Of a DNA stretch of 37,336 nucleotides, positions 1 through 8,849 are shown piece by piece. Each line of letters starts with the position of its first letter. Within the stretch, counting starts at the first letter, position 1. The translations under genes and the position numbers were made by a program. This DNA is from Candidatus Dormiibacterota bacterium (GTDB taxonomy: Bacteria; Chloroflexota; Dormibacteria; Aeolococcales; Bog-877), in contig JABEUU010000067.1 in the NCBI GenBank assembly GCA_013044295.1, positions 1 through 37,336 on the forward strand. Reading direction: 5' to 3'. The notes below the pieces were generated by a model that was not told the DNA's origin, searched no databases, and saw nothing but the letters and a program-made list of their open reading frames with translations.

Positions 1-654
1 CGCCAGCCCCAGCCGCCCCTCACCGATCGCCACCAGAGCACCCACCAAGTTGCGCAGCATTCCGCGCAGGAAGGCGTCCCCCCGAACCTCAACCGCGATC
101 AGGCCGGCCCGCGACTCCAAAGCGGCCATGTCGATGGTGCGCACAGTGGACCCACCCGGCTGCGGACTCCGCCCGAAGGCGGCGAAGTCATGTCTTCCCA
201 CCAGCAGCCGAGCCGCCTCACGCATGGGCTCCATCTCCAAATGAGGACTCACTCGCCAAGCATACTGGCGCCCGACCGGGCTCGGAACCCGGGTGGGGGC
301 CAGCAGGTAGCGATAGGTCCTGCGCCAGGCGCGCCGACGGGGATCGAAGTCGAGCTCGGCCCGATCAGCTTCGAGTACTGTGACATCCGCCGGGAGGTGG
401 GCATTGGTGGCGGCCAGCAACTGCGGCGGAGACCAATTCCGGCTCAGGACGAAGGCCACGACCTGCCCGTGGGCATGGACTCCGGTATCAGTGCGTCCGG
501 CCGCCCGGACCCGCACGCGCTCCCCGGTGGCGGCAGCGAGGGCAAGAACCAAGGCCCCCTCTACCGTGCTGATCCCAGCCTGAGCCTGCCACCCATGGTA
601 AGCCGTCCCGTCATAGGCGACCACCATCCGGTAGCCACTCCCGATCCCAATCAA
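1..654 (-). CDS. truA: tRNA pseudouridine synthase A (3'-truncated by window edge)
   Basis: TruA converts uridines 38-40 of the tRNA anticodon stem to pseudouridine. The visible 218 codons contain the YDGTAYHGWQ N-terminal motif and the catalytic GRTDTGVHA motif, with the catalytic Asp near residue 56. The C-terminal motif region RGDAFLRGMLRNLVG lies close to the window edge. About 30-40 residues are missing beyond position 1. I chose the TTG at 654-652: it overlaps the rplQ stop by 4 nt, has GGAG 8 nt upstream, and leaves a full first beta strand before YDGT. An ATG at 627 is the alternative, but it would leave only four residues before YDG. truA at the end of the alpha operon after rplQ is a common arrangement. 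Confidence 0.93.
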   Translation of the reverse strand, partial: MIGIGSGYRMVVAYDGTAYHGWQAQAGISTVEGALVLALAAATGERVRVRAAGRTDTGVHAHGQVVAFVLSRNWSPPQLLAATNAHLPADVTVLEADRAELDFDPRRRAWRRTYRYLLAPTRVPSPVGRQYAWRVSPHLEMEPMREAARLLVGRHDFAAFGRSPQPGGSTVRTIDMAALESRAGLIAVEVRGDAFLRGMLRNLVGALVAIGEGRLGLA

Positions 655-1004
655 TCGACGAACTCCATGATCACAACCGGCGCCCCGTCACCCTGGCGAG
701 GGCCCTTCCCGATAATCCGGGTGTAGCCCCCGGGGCGGTCCTTGAAGCGCTCGGCGTACTGAGTGAACAGCTTGGCGGCAACATCGGCCCTCGTGACCAC
801 CTCGGCCACCTGCCGGCGTGACTGGAGGTCATCGGTCTTGGCAGTGGTCACCAGCTTCTCAACCCAGCGGCGGATCTCCTTGGCCTTGGCCTCGGTGGTC
901 TCGATCCTGCCGTGCTCGATCAGGGCAGTGGCCAGGTTCTTGGTGAGAGCGATGCGGTGAGCCGAGGTTCGATTCAGCTTGCGGCCGGACTTCATGTGTC
1001 GCAT
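651..1004 (-). CDS. rplQ: 50S ribosomal protein L17
   Basis: L17 is a large-subunit protein near the exit tunnel. The 117-residue product begins MRHMKSGRKLNRTSAHR, the diagnostic N-terminus of the family, and has the normal length of about 115-120 residues. It ends with VVIMEFVD, close to the usual family ending. The gene starts 5 nt after the rpoA stop and its own stop overlaps the proposed truA TTG start, so it sits inside the usual rpoA-rplQ-truA tail of the alpha operon. A second in-frame ATG three codons later is possible, but the first matches the family. Confidence 0.98.
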   Translation of the reverse strand: MRHMKSGRKLNRTSAHRIALTKNLATALIEHGRIETTEAKAKEIRRWVEKLVTTAKTDDLQSRRQVAEVVTRADVAAKLFTQYAERFKDRPGGYTRIIGKGPRQGDGAPVVIMEFVD

Positions 1005-1009
1005 CGGGC

Positions 1010-1981
1010 CTAGCGCTCCCCTGACTGGAAGATCGAGTCGATCTCATCTTCCGGAACGAATCCGCGAGCCACCAGCTTCTGCTTGATCTCGTCCAGAGAC
1101 TTCGAGCCGAAGTTGCGAAGCGCCAGGAGCTCATCCAACCGCATTGCCAGCAGGTCGCCCAACTTGGTGATGTCATTGGCCTTCAGGCAATTCAGCGCGC
1201 GCACACTGAGCTCCAGCTCCTCGACCGGTACATCACTCAGGCGCCCCTTCAGATCAGTGCTGGCCACCGCCGCCTCCGTGGTGGCGCTCAGGCTCTCGCC
1301 GAAGCTGGCAAATAGATTCAGGTGACGGGTGTAGTACTGCGCCGCATGGCTGACCGCCTCCACGGGGGAGATGGTGCCATTGGTCCACACCTCCAGCACC
1401 AGGTTTTCCCAATCGGTGTCCTGGCCAACCCGGGTCTTCTCGACCATGAAGTTGGCCTTCACAACGGGGGTGAAGATCGAGTCGACCGGAATCACCCCGA
1501 TCGGCTGACCCTCCTTCTTATTCCTTTCCGCGGGCGTGTAGCCCCGCCCCATCTCGACTGTGAGATCCATGCGCAGGTTGGCCTGAGCCCCGTCCAGGGT
1601 GCAGATGTACAGGTCGGGATTGGCTATCTCCACGTCCGCGTTGGGGGCGATCTCCGCAGCCGTAACCCGCTTGCCGCCATGCACCTCAAGGCTGAGATGG
1701 GCGCCCTCCGGGTTATGGCAGGTGAGGCTCAGTTGCTTGAGATTGAGCAGAATCTCGCCCACATCCTCCTTGACATGCTTGATGCTGGAGAACTCGTGCG
1801 CCACCCCATCGATGGACACGGCCGTCACCGCCGCTCCGGTGAGCGACGAGAGCAGCACCCGGCGCAGCGAGTTGCCCAGGGTTGTCCCATAACCGGTCTC
1901 CAGCGGTCCGATCTCGAAGCGTCCGTGATCGCGGGAACTGGCGATCTCTCGGACCGTCGGTTGAATCGCAGTCTCTGGCAT
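1010..1981 (-). CDS. rpoA: DNA-directed RNA polymerase subunit alpha
   Basis: The alpha subunit dimerises to nucleate RNA polymerase assembly and contacts UP elements and activators. The 323-residue protein has the N-terminal domain with GYGTTLGNSLRRVLLSSL (about residues 30-50), which binds beta and beta'. A linker leads to a C-terminal domain with the helix-hairpin-helix region LRNFGSKSLDEIKQKL. The ATG at 1981 is preferred over the in-frame TTG at 1990 because the purine-rich AGGA upstream is too close to the TTG. It follows rpsD after 45 nt, as in most alpha operons, which couples polymerase to ribosome synthesis. Confidence 0.98.
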   Translation of the reverse strand: MPETAIQPTVREIASSRDHGRFEIGPLETGYGTTLGNSLRRVLLSSLTGAAVTAVSIDGVAHEFSSIKHVKEDVGEILLNLKQLSLTCHNPEGAHLSLEVHGGKRVTAAEIAPNADVEIANPDLYICTLDGAQANLRMDLTVEMGRGYTPAERNKKEGQPIGVIPVDSIFTPVVKANFMVEKTRVGQDTDWENLVLEVWTNGTISPVEAVSHAAQYYTRHLNLFASFGESLSATTEAAVASTDLKGRLSDVPVEELELSVRALNCLKANDITKLGDLLAMRLDELLALRNFGSKSLDEIKQKLVARGFVPEDEIDSIFQSGER

Positions 1982-2026
1982 GTGAAGCAATTTCCTCGTG
2001 GCTGGTGGGCACAGCTGCCCGGGTGG

Positions 2027-2659
2027 TTAGCGGGAGTAGAACTCGACGATCAACTGCTCGTCGATGCTGGTCTCCATCTCCCCGCGTTCGGGATGCCGGG
2101 TGACGTCGACCCTAAGTTCTTGGGGATACAAGGTGAGCCAACTGGGAACACCCTGCCCGCCACGGAACTCCACGGATCGACGGATGGGCTCCTTCTCTCG
2201 ACTCCGTTCGCGGACCTGGACAATCTGGCCTGCCCGCAACTGATACGAGGGGATGTTGACGGTCCGGCCATCCACCTGAAAATGCCTATGTGAGACCAGC
2301 TGCCGGGCCTCTCGGCGAGACGACGCAAAACCCGCCCGGTAGACCACGTTGTCGAGGCGCTGCTCAAGCATCTGCAGCAGAACGGTGCCCGTGACCCCCT
2401 TCCGGGCCGATGCGGAATCGAAGTAGTTCTGGAATTGGGTCTCCAGGACGCCGTAGATACGCCGACCGCGTTGCTTGGCGCGGAGCTGGATCCCGTACTC
2501 ACTGATCCGCCGCCGCCGGGCCAGGCCGTGTTGCCCCGGAGGGGTGGCGTTGCGCTTGGTGAAGGTACAGCGGTCACCCACGCACTTCTCACCCTTGAGG
2601 AACAGCTTGACGCCCTCACGACGGCAGAGCCGGCATACCGGAGGATGTGGATTTGCCAT
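2027..2659 (-). CDS. rpsD: 30S ribosomal protein S4 (zinc-binding type)
   Basis: S4 is a primary 16S rRNA-binding protein that starts assembly of the 30S body. In many bacteria it also represses its own operon by binding mRNA. The 210-residue product keeps the four cysteines C9, C12, C26 and C31, so it is the zinc-containing (C+) form. The S4 RNA-binding domain is visible around LEQRLDNVVYRAGFASSRRE. The ATG at 2659 gives the family N-terminus; an upstream in-frame extension is open only because of high GC. It lies 10 nt after rpsK and just before rpoA. Confidence 0.98.
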   Translation of the reverse strand: MANPHPPVCRLCRREGVKLFLKGEKCVGDRCTFTKRNATPPGQHGLARRRRISEYGIQLRAKQRGRRIYGVLETQFQNYFDSASARKGVTGTVLLQMLEQRLDNVVYRAGFASSRREARQLVSHRHFQVDGRTVNIPSYQLRAGQIVQVRERSREKEPIRRSVEFRGGQGVPSWLTLYPQELRVDVTRHPERGEMETSIDEQLIVEFYSR

Positions 2660-2669
2660 CTCGGTCCCC

Positions 2670-3065
2670 CTAGACTCGGCGCCGCTTGGGTGGGCGGCAG
2701 CCGTTGTGCGGGATGGGCGTGACGTCAACGATCGAGCTGATCTCCAGCCCGGCGGCCTGGAGCGACCGGATCGCTGCCTCCCGCCCCGACCCTGGACCCT
2801 TGACCAACACCTCGATCGACTTCAAACCATGCTCCATGGCTCGCTTGGCGGCCTGCTCGGCGGTGACCTGAGCGGCGAACGGGGTGCTCTTCCGCGAGCC
2901 CTTGAAGCCCGACGAGCCGGCACTTCCACAGGCGATCACGTTGCCCTGGGGATCGGTGAGAGTCACGATTGTGTTGTTGAAGGTGCTCAGCACGTGGGCG
3001 CGGCCAACGGCAATGTTCTTGCGCTCTCGCCGCCTGGTCCGGACCACCTTCTTTTTCTTCGCCAA
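2670..3065 (-). CDS. rpsK: 30S ribosomal protein S11
   Basis: S11 sits on the 30S platform near the mRNA exit site. The 131-residue product has the conserved core [20 protein letters not shown], the [16 protein letters not shown] segment, and the C-terminal [17 protein letters not shown] tail. The best start is the TTG at 3065. It gives the canonical MAKKKK-like beginning and has GGAG 5 nt upstream; an earlier in-frame TTG at 3098 has no such support. It lies between rpsM and rpsD as in typical alpha operons. Confidence 0.97.
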   Translation of the reverse strand: MAKKKKVVRTRRRERKNIAVGRAHVLSTFNNTIVTLTDPQGNVIACGSAGSSGFKGSRKSTPFAAQVTAEQAAKRAMEHGLKSIEVLVKGPGSGREAAIRSLQAAGLEISSIVDVTPIPHNGCRPPKRRRV

Positions 3066-3112
3066 ACCGTCTCCTCGACTAAATGCCCTGCGGCCCAACC
3101 GGGCCGCAAACC

Positions 3113-3499
3113 CTACTTACTAGCTTTCTTCCGCCGCACTCCAACCGTCTTACGCGGTCCCCGGCGAGACCTGGCATTGGTCCTGGTGCGCTGGCCCCGC
3201 ACCGGCAGTCCGCGCCGATGGCGTAGCCCGCGGTAGGTGCCAATCTCCATCAGCCGCTTTATGTTGAGCAAAACCTGCCGCCGAAGGTCCCCCTCGACCC
3301 GGCCCGGCAGCTCCTTGGTGACCACGTCGCGGAGGCGACTGACCTGGGCCTCGCTGAGATCGTTCACCTTGATGCTGGGGTCGATCTGGGCGATGCGGAG
3401 CAGGCGCTGGCTGGTGTGCAGGCCGATGCCGAACACATAGGTCAAGCCAATCTCGATCCGCTTGTCGCGGGGAAGGTCGATTCCGGCAATACGAGCCAT
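3113..3499 (-). CDS. rpsM: 30S ribosomal protein S13
   Basis: S13 is a head protein of the small subunit that contacts P-site tRNA and forms an intersubunit bridge. The 128-residue protein begins [20 protein letters not shown] and includes [20 protein letters not shown], both diagnostic. The basic C-terminal tail that reaches the P site is present ([15 protein letters not shown]). It begins 9 nt after rpmJ, the standard order in this operon. Confidence 0.98.
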   Translation of the reverse strand: MARIAGIDLPRDKRIEIGLTYVFGIGLHTSQRLLRIAQIDPSIKVNDLSEAQVSRLRDVVTKELPGRVEGDLRRQVLLNIKRLMEIGTYRGLRHRRGLPVRGQRTRTNARSRRGPRKTVGVRRKKASK

Positions 3500-3508
3500 C
3501 CTGGTCCC

Positions 3509-3622
3509 CTATCCTTGCCGCTGCTTGTGCTTGGGGTTCTCGCAGATGACCCGCACCACCCCGGCACGCCGAATGACCTTGCACTTGTCGCAGATCGTCT
3601 TCACCGAGGCCCGCACCTTCAT
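3509..3622 (-). CDS. rpmJ: 50S ribosomal protein L36 (zinc-binding type)
   Basis: L36 is the smallest ribosomal protein and folds as a zinc ribbon on 23S rRNA. The 37-residue reading frame begins [19 protein letters not shown] and ends NPKHKQRQG. The ligands C11, C14, C27 and H32 are all present, so this is the C+ form. GAGGAG lies 6 nt upstream of the ATG. It sits between infA and rpsM, its usual place. Confidence 0.97.
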   Translation of the reverse strand: MKVRASVKTICDKCKVIRRAGVVRVICENPKHKQRQG

Positions 3623-3649
3623 CGTGAGCTCCTCACCGTTTCAGTCACC

Positions 3650-3874
3650 TCAAACCACTCGCGACAAGATGCGCCCTCGCCCCGGATCGGTGGCCGAGAG
3701 CTCGACCAAAACCCGGTCCCCGGGGAGTAGACGTACGCTTGCCAGACGCGCCCGCCCTGCCGCGTGAGCCACCACCTTGCCCCCGCCCTCCAGTTCGACT
3801 CGAAAGAGCGAGTTCGGCAGAGGCTCAAGGACTCGACCCCGCAACCCGTCGGGATCACTCAAAGTGGAGGGCAC
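3650..3874 (-). CDS. infA: translation initiation factor IF-1
   Basis: IF-1 binds the A site of the 30S subunit and supports IF-2 and IF-3 during initiation. The 74-residue product has a single OB fold: [19 protein letters not shown], then [12 protein letters not shown] and [10 protein letters not shown], each aligning with standard IF-1 segments. The first ten residues ([10 protein letters not shown]) differ from the usual MAKEDVIE-type start and the gene begins with GTG at 3874. It has no obvious Shine-Dalgarno, so the start is the least certain part. It is followed by rpmJ, which supports the assignment. Confidence 0.93.
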   Translation of the reverse strand: MPSTLSDPDGLRGRVLEPLPNSLFRVELEGGGKVVAHAAGRARLASVRLLPGDRVLVELSATDPGRGRILSRVV

Positions 3875-3905
3875 ACGAAACCCAAGCAGGCTTCGCCCGG
3901 TTCAG

Positions 3906-3935
3906 AGTATAGCCGATTCGGGCAGACGCTGGCAT
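3906..3935 (-). promoter_or_regulatory. candidate promoter upstream of infA
   Basis: On the minus strand a TATACT -10 element (3911-3906) follows an ATGCCA -35-like hexamer (3935-3930) with an 18-nt spacer. Transcription would start near 3899, about 25 nt before the infA GTG. The -35 lies next to the map stop codon. Only four of six -35 bases match TTGACA, so the call rests mainly on the -10, which has the same hexamer as the rpmG and rplJ promoters in this window. Confidence 0.5.
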
Positions 3936-3936
3936 C

Positions 3937-4698
3937 TCAGCCGCCGCCGCCATCGAGGGCAGTCAGCACCTCCGGGCCGGACTCAGTGATGGCGATCGTG
4001 TGCTCGAAGTAGCAGGACCGCTTCCCGTCGGTGGTGACCACGGTCCATCCATCTGACTTGACCGCCGTTGCCGGGGTGCCCTCGTTGACGATGGGCTCGA
4101 TCGCGATGCAGAGACCGGGTCGGATTTCGACCCCTCGGCCGACGCTGCCGTGGTTGGGCACCTCGGGGTCCTCGTGCATGTCCCGGCCGATGCCGTGACC
4201 CGTGTAGCCACGGACGATGGAGAAGCCGTGGGCCTCGACGTGGGCCTGGACGGCATGCCCGACGTCTCCCAGGCGATTCCCGGGCCAAGCGGCCGCAATC
4301 CCCAGTCCGAGCGCCTCTTTGGTCACCTTCAGCAGGAGGCCCGCTTCGGAATCAACCTCCCCGCACGGCACGGTAAGCCCCGCGTCAGCCCACCAGCCCT
4401 GGTAGATCAGACCGCAATCCAAGCTCACCAGGTCGCCGACCTCGATCCGCCGCCCGTTAGGGATCCCGTGCACCACCTCCTGGTTGACCGAAACGCAGAG
4501 ATGTTTCGGGAAGCCGTCGTAGCCGAGGAAGCCTGGGAAGCAATCCCGCTTTCTGATCTCGCGGTTGGCAGCCCGGTCCAAATCCGAGGTGGTGATCCCG
4601 GGTTGCACCATGCGGCCCAGCTCGTCCAGAACCTCGGCCAGCATCCGTCCTGCATGACGCATCAGATCGATTTCCTCAGACCGCTTGAGGGTGATCAC
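3937..4698 (-). CDS. map: methionine aminopeptidase, type I
   Basis: This enzyme removes the initiator methionine from new proteins. The 253-residue protein carries the five metal-ligand regions of the type I family: the paired Asp in SLDCGLIYQGWWADAG, His in GHGIGRDMHEDP, Glu in AIEPIV, and Glu in YFEHTIAI. The substrate-site His lies in CVSVNQEVVHGIPNG. No N-terminal zinc-finger extension is present. It starts at GTG and overlaps the adk stop by 4 nt, the secY-adk-map order found in many spc operons. Confidence 0.97.
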   Translation of the reverse strand: MITLKRSEEIDLMRHAGRMLAEVLDELGRMVQPGITTSDLDRAANREIRKRDCFPGFLGYDGFPKHLCVSVNQEVVHGIPNGRRIEVGDLVSLDCGLIYQGWWADAGLTVPCGEVDSEAGLLLKVTKEALGLGIAAAWPGNRLGDVGHAVQAHVEAHGFSIVRGYTGHGIGRDMHEDPEVPNHGSVGRGVEIRPGLCIAIEPIVNEGTPATAVKSDGWTVVTTDGKRSCYFEHTIAITESGPEVLTALDGGGG

Positions 4699-5276
4699 TG
4701 GAGCAGGCTCAGCAGCTCTCGGCCGACTTCCTCAATGCTGCTGGAACCGTCGATGTGCAGCACCGGGACGTCCCCGGCTAGGTACTCCAACACGGGCTCG
4801 GTCCGCTCCCGATAGACCCGCAACCGCTCCTCGATCACCTCCGGTCGATCGTCCTGGCGTTGCTCCTGGCCCGCGCGTAGCGTGAGCCGAGCCTTGAGGG
4901 CAGACACGGGGACATCCAGTACCAGCACTATGTCAAGCGGCCGGTCCAGGTTGGTCAGCAGCTCCTGCAGCGCCCTGGCTTGGGCCACGGTGCGGGGGAA
5001 GCCGTCGAGCACAAAACCGGCATCGGCTCGACCTTCCTCGAGCCGGTGGCGGATCATGTTGACGATCACCTCGTCGGGCACCAGTTTCCCGGCGGCCATG
5101 TAGCCGGAGGCCATCTGACCAAGCTCAGTTCCCTGGCTGAGGTGCTGGCGAAGCATGTCACCAGGCGCTATGTGATCCAGTTCGTAACGCTCACGGAGCA
5201 ACTCGGCCTGAGTTCCTTTACCCGAGCCCGGAGGCCCGAATAGGACCAGGTTGCGCCGCAGTGCCACCCCTCCCAT
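4695..5276 (-). CDS. adk: adenylate kinase (short-LID form)
   Basis: Adenylate kinase interconverts ATP plus AMP and two ADP. The P-loop GPPGSGKGT is at residues 14-22, the AMP-site motif DGFPRT is present, and the protein is about 193 residues. Between LTLRAG and RVYRERTEPV the LID is reduced to a short loop without zinc cysteines, so this is the short form. The ATG at 5276 is preceded by GGAGG; an upstream in-frame start (5303) and a GTG at 5267 are alternatives. It follows secY after 10 nt and overlaps map. Confidence 0.95.
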   Translation of the reverse strand: MGGVALRRNLVLFGPPGSGKGTQAELLRERYELDHIAPGDMLRQHLSQGTELGQMASGYMAAGKLVPDEVIVNMIRHRLEEGRADAGFVLDGFPRTVAQARALQELLTNLDRPLDIVLVLDVPVSALKARLTLRAGQEQRQDDRPEVIEERLRVYRERTEPVLEYLAGDVPVLHIDGSSSIEEVGRELLSLLQ

Positions 5277-5286
5277 GGCCCCTCCC

Positions 5287-6639
5287 TCACCTAATGAACC
5301 CACGATACTGCCGCATCAGAAGCTGGGTCTCCAACTGCTTCATCGTGTCCAGAGAGACCCCAACCACGATCAGGATGGCGGTACCGCCGAGATACAGGCC
5401 ACCATTCAGCGCCTGACCGGTCAGAGTTGCGGTCAATAGTGGCACCACCACCGTCACCAGCCCCAGGAAGATCGCGCCAGCCAGAGTGATGCGACTCATC
5501 ACCCGGGCCAGATACTGGGCAGTGGCCGCCCCCGGCCGAATTCCCGGTATGTAGGTCGCACTCTTCTTGAGGTTGTCGGCGGCATCCTCTGGATCGAAGG
5601 TGACGGCCGTGTAGAAGAAGGTGAAACCCATGATCAGGGCGAAGTAGAAGACCTCATAGGCCACGTCCACTATCACGTTGGGGCCAAAGGGGTTCCAGTA
5701 GGTATGGAGCCAGGTGGCGAGCTCGCCCATGACCCCGCCAGTCTGCCCGACTGGGGGCAAAAAGAAGTTAGCGAAGATGGTGGGAAAGAACATGATCGAG
5801 ATGGCAAAGATGATGGGGATCACCCCGGCCTGGTTGACCCGCAGTGGCAGGAAGCTGCTGCGGCCCTGATAGACCTGTCGTCCGACCACCCGCTGAGAGG
5901 ATTGGATGGGAATCTTACGGGTCGCCTGTTGGACAAAAATGATCCCCGCCGCCACCACAATCCCGATCACCGCGAATTCAAACAGAGCCAGGGTCTGGGC
6001 ATGGAAGCCGTTCGTGAAGCTGATCACCGTGCCGGGAATCTGGGCCAGGATTCCGGTCATGATGATGATCGACACCCCATTCCCAAGCCCGTACTCGGTG
6101 ATCAGCTCGCCAAACCACATGATCACCACGGTGCCCCCGGTGAGCACGATGATGATCCCCAGGGTCTCCGCGAAGGAGATGTTGGCCGGCAGAATGGACT
6201 GGCCCTGGAAGCTGAAGCTTTCGAAAAGGCGGGTGTAGCCGAAGGCCTGCAGCAGGCCCAGGCCGACAGTCAGGTAGCGAGCGTATTGAGTCAGCCGCCG
6301 CCGCCCAAGGTCCCCCTCCTTGGACATCTCCTTGACCCGAGTCGAGATGACGGTCATCAGTTGCATGATGATGGTGGCGTTGATGTATGGGTTAAGCCCC
6401 AAGGCCACGATCGAAATGCCGGCGTTGCTCCCGGAACTGACCCCGCTCCCAGAGAAGAGGTTGATCAGACCGAGCAGGCTGTTGCTCTTATACAGGTCCG
6501 CCAAGGCGGCGCTGTTGACCCCAGGAATGGTGATCGTTGCCAGCATCCGGAAAACGATGATCAGCCCCAGGGTGATCAGGAGCTTACGGCGAAGCTCCGG
6601 GACATGCATGGCCGCGCGGAGCGCACCGAATAGGTTCAC
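5287..6639 (-). CDS. secY: preprotein translocase subunit SecY
   Basis: SecY forms the protein-conducting channel of the Sec translocon in the cytoplasmic membrane. The 450-residue protein shows about ten hydrophobic segments, an N-terminal helix beginning near LRRKLLITLGLIIVFRMLA, the plug-region IPGVNSAALADL and the loop GIRPGAATAQYLARVMSR before TM10. It starts at GTG and overlaps the rplO stop by 4 nt (GTGA), so the channel is translationally coupled to ribosomal proteins. Its partner SecE is encoded in the same window at 33935-34264; secG is not seen here. Confidence 0.98.
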   Translation of the reverse strand: MNLFGALRAAMHVPELRRKLLITLGLIIVFRMLATITIPGVNSAALADLYKSNSLLGLINLFSGSGVSSGSNAGISIVALGLNPYINATIIMQLMTVISTRVKEMSKEGDLGRRRLTQYARYLTVGLGLLQAFGYTRLFESFSFQGQSILPANISFAETLGIIIVLTGGTVVIMWFGELITEYGLGNGVSIIIMTGILAQIPGTVISFTNGFHAQTLALFEFAVIGIVVAAGIIFVQQATRKIPIQSSQRVVGRQVYQGRSSFLPLRVNQAGVIPIIFAISIMFFPTIFANFFLPPVGQTGGVMGELATWLHTYWNPFGPNVIVDVAYEVFYFALIMGFTFFYTAVTFDPEDAADNLKKSATYIPGIRPGAATAQYLARVMSRITLAGAIFLGLVTVVVPLLTATLTGQALNGGLYLGGTAILIVVGVSLDTMKQLETQLLMRQYRGFIR

Positions 6640-7145
6640 GGCTCGCTAACCTGCCCTCCCTCGGCTGGTCCCGACTCGGCCTGGTCGGCCGACTCCGGCC
6701 CGGCCAGGAGCTCCACAGTCCCGCCGGCGGCCTCGACGGCGGCGACCGCCGCCCGACTCGCGCGGTGAACCCTGATCGTGACCTTGGGAGGTGCCCCTCC
6801 CCCTGCCAGCAGCTTGACCGGGCGGACGGCATGACGCACCACCCCCGCTGCCCGCAGCGCTTCCAAATCCACCACGGTGCCCGGCTCGAAACGGCCGAGC
6901 TTGCCACAGTTGACGACCTGGTACTCGACCCGGAAGCGGTTGTAGAACCCGCGCAGCTTGGGCACCCTCTGAGTGAGCGGCATCTGCCCTCCCTCGAACC
7001 CGCGCGGCAGGCTCCATGAGGTGCGAGCGCCCTGTCCCTTCTGCCCCCGCCCAGCGGTCTTGCCACCGCCAGCTGAGATTCCCCGCCCAACCCGCTTGCG
7101 AGGGCGGCGACTGCCCTTGGCGGGTTGGAGTTCATCCAGCCTCAT
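6636..7145 (-). CDS. rplO: 50S ribosomal protein L15
   Basis: L15 is a late-assembly large-subunit protein that threads into 23S rRNA. The 169-residue protein begins [20 protein letters not shown] and has the glycine-rich GRGISAGGGKTAGRGQKGQG loop typical of the family. It ends in a short acidic low-complexity stretch (EVSEP-type end), making it about 20 residues longer than many homologues. Its ATG overlaps the rpmD stop and its stop overlaps the secY GTG, both by 4 nt. Confidence 0.97.
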   Translation of the reverse strand: MRLDELQPAKGSRRPRKRVGRGISAGGGKTAGRGQKGQGARTSWSLPRGFEGGQMPLTQRVPKLRGFYNRFRVEYQVVNCGKLGRFEPGTVVDLEALRAAGVVRHAVRPVKLLAGGGAPPKVTIRVHRASRAAVAAVEAAGGTVELLAGPESADQAESGPAEGGQVSEP

Positions 7146-7372
7146 CGCGATCCTCCCGAGCGGTTGCGGTCCCTGGAAGCAGTTGCGTCTTCAGCATGGA
7201 CCAGGTGGGCCACCGTCATGACCATCCCCCGGATGGCGGCGGTGTCGTCATGCTCCACGCTCTGGTGAAGCCGCCTCAGGCCGAGCGCCGCGATGGTTCG
7301 CTTCTGGTTCTCCGCGTACCCGATCGCGCTCTTGGTCCAGGTCACTCTCAGTCGGCCGGAGGGCTCACTCAC
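7142..7372 (-). CDS. rpmD: 50S ribosomal protein L30
   Basis: L30 is a small large-subunit protein. From the GTG at 7372 the product is 76 residues: [19 protein letters not shown], then [20 protein letters not shown] and a [15 protein letters not shown] segment, matching the short bacterial L30 fold. A hydrophilic tail of about 15 residues after the core is longer than in most homologues (usually about 60 residues). GGAGG lies 6 nt before the GTG, and the gene overlaps rpsE by 8 nt. The open frame continues upstream but has no support there. Confidence 0.93.
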   Translation of the reverse strand: MSEPSGRLRVTWTKSAIGYAENQKRTIAALGLRRLHQSVEHDDTAAIRGMVMTVAHLVHAEDATASRDRNRSGGSR

Positions 7373-7925
7373 TATCGGCCTCCGCCGCCACCGCTTCGAC
7401 CTGGGACGGCCGCAGACCCAGCTCGTGCATGGTCTTGCCCCGCAGATGAGCCACCGTCTCCGCAGTGCGCAGCTCGCGCAGAGCGGCAATGGTGGCTCGC
7501 ACGGTGTTGATGGGATTATCACTGCCCAAGGACTTGGTCAAAATGTCCTTGATCCCAGCCAACTCCACCACGGCCCTCATGGCCCCACCCGAGATCACTC
7601 CGGTTCCAGGCGAAGCCGGACGCAGCAAAACCCGGGCCGCACCCTCCTTGCGCAGGACGTCGTGGGGAATCGTGCGCCCCACCATGGGCACCCGGATCAT
7701 GTGCTTCTTCGCGTCGTCAACACCTTTGCGAATCGCTTCGGGCACCTCTCCGGCCTTGCCCAGCCCGGCCCCGACACGGCCAGCGCCGTCGCCCACCACC
7801 ACCAGGGCGCTGAAGGAGAAACGGCGGCCTCCCTTCACCACCTTGGCGACCCGGTTCAAGCTCACCACACGCTCGGCAAACTCTCCCCTGGCCTCCCTGT
7901 CTCCACGCGCCATGTTCATGCTCAT
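7365..7925 (-). CDS. rpsE: 30S ribosomal protein S5
   Basis: S5 works with S4 in decoding accuracy and lies near the mRNA entry channel. The protein has the double-stranded RNA-binding-like N-terminal domain ([20 protein letters not shown]) and the [12 protein letters not shown] and [15 protein letters not shown] segments. From the ATG at 7925 it is about 186 residues. Two more ATGs follow at 7919 and 7913, so the exact start is uncertain. It lies 10 nt after rplR and overlaps rpmD. Confidence 0.97.
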   Translation of the reverse strand: MSMNMARGDREARGEFAERVVSLNRVAKVVKGGRRFSFSALVVVGDGAGRVGAGLGKAGEVPEAIRKGVDDAKKHMIRVPMVGRTIPHDVLRKEGAARVLLRPASPGTGVISGGAMRAVVELAGIKDILTKSLGSDNPINTVRATIAALRELRTAETVAHLRGKTMHELGLRPSQVEAVAAEADSE

Positions 7926-7935
7926 CAGATACTTC

Positions 7936-8292
7936 TCAGAACTCCAGACCGGCCTCGCGGGCCGCATCAGCTAGGGCTTGGATTCGACCATGGTACAGAT
8001 AGCCACCCCGGTCGAAGACGACCCGCTTGAGGCCGGCCGCTAGGGCCCGCTCCCCCACCACTCGTCCGACCACGGCCGCACTCGCCCGGGTGGCTCCCGT
8101 CACTCCCAACTGGTCCTCAGCCGTGCTGGCCGCCACCAGTGTCCGGCCCTGACTGTCGTCGACCACCTGGGCATAAACGTGACGCAGGCTCCGGTAAACA
8201 CAAAGTCGGGGTCGCTCTGCGGTGCCCCGAACATGCTTACGCACGCGCCGGTGGCGGTGCCGCCGGGCGGCTTCGCGGTCATCAATGCTCAT
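7936..8292 (-). CDS. rplR: 50S ribosomal protein L18
   Basis: L18 binds 5S rRNA together with L5 and L25 and joins it to the large subunit. The 118-residue product has a basic N-terminus ([20 protein letters not shown]) and the conserved [15 protein letters not shown] and [20 protein letters not shown] segments. The ATG at 8292 follows the rplF stop by 1 nt (TGAGATG). An upstream in-frame start at 8316 would lie inside rplF and is less likely. Confidence 0.97.
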   Translation of the reverse strand: MSIDDREAARRHRHRRVRKHVRGTAERPRLCVYRSLRHVYAQVVDDSQGRTLVAASTAEDQLGVTGATRASAAVVGRVVGERALAAGLKRVVFDRGGYLYHGRIQALADAAREAGLEF

Positions 8293-8293
8293 C

Positions 8294-8842
8294 TCAGCCC
8301 TTGGCCCCCTTGCCACTCTTGCCGGCCTTACGTCGAACTATCTCGCCCCGGTAGCGCACTCCCTTGCCCTTGTACGGCTCGGGCGGACGAGTGGACCTAA
8401 TCCGGGCCGCAAGCTGTCCGACAGACTCTTTGTCGGTCCCGCTGACGGCGATCCGAGTGGGCTCCGGCACCTCCACCTTGATGCCTGCCGCCGGGGTCAT
8501 TCGAATCGGGTGTGAGTACCCCAGAGAAAGCTGCAGATCGGTGCCCTGGAGAGCGGCGCGATAGCCCACTCCTTGCAACTCCAACTCCCGCCGGAACCCG
8601 GTGGTGACGCCGGTGACCATGTTGGCCACCAGGGTCCGACTGAGGCCGTGCAGGGAGCGGTTGGTGGAGGAGTCGGTGGGACGCTCCACCAAAATCTGTG
8701 CCTCCTCCTGGCGCACGCGGATGGGATAGGGCAAGGTGCGACTCAACTCCCCCAGGGGCCCGGAGACGCGCACCGTCTGCCCCTCGATCACGATGGTGAC
8801 CCCAGCGGGCACGGCAATCGGCGATCTGCCAATTCGTGACAT
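8294..8842 (-). CDS. rplF: 50S ribosomal protein L6
   Basis: L6 lies near the GTPase-associated centre where EF-Tu and EF-G bind. The 182-residue product starts [17 protein letters not shown] and has the two-fold repeated L6 domain, ending [22 protein letters not shown], the C-terminal signature. The ATG at 8842 fits the family exactly; an open stretch upstream overlaps rpsH and is ignored. It lies 7 nt after rpsH. Confidence 0.98.
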   Translation of the reverse strand: MSRIGRSPIAVPAGVTIVIEGQTVRVSGPLGELSRTLPYPIRVRQEEAQILVERPTDSSTNRSLHGLSRTLVANMVTGVTTGFRRELELQGVGYRAALQGTDLQLSLGYSHPIRMTPAAGIKVEVPEPTRIAVSGTDKESVGQLAARIRSTRPPEPYKGKGVRYRGEIVRRKAGKSGKGAKG

Positions 8843-8849
8843 CAGCTGC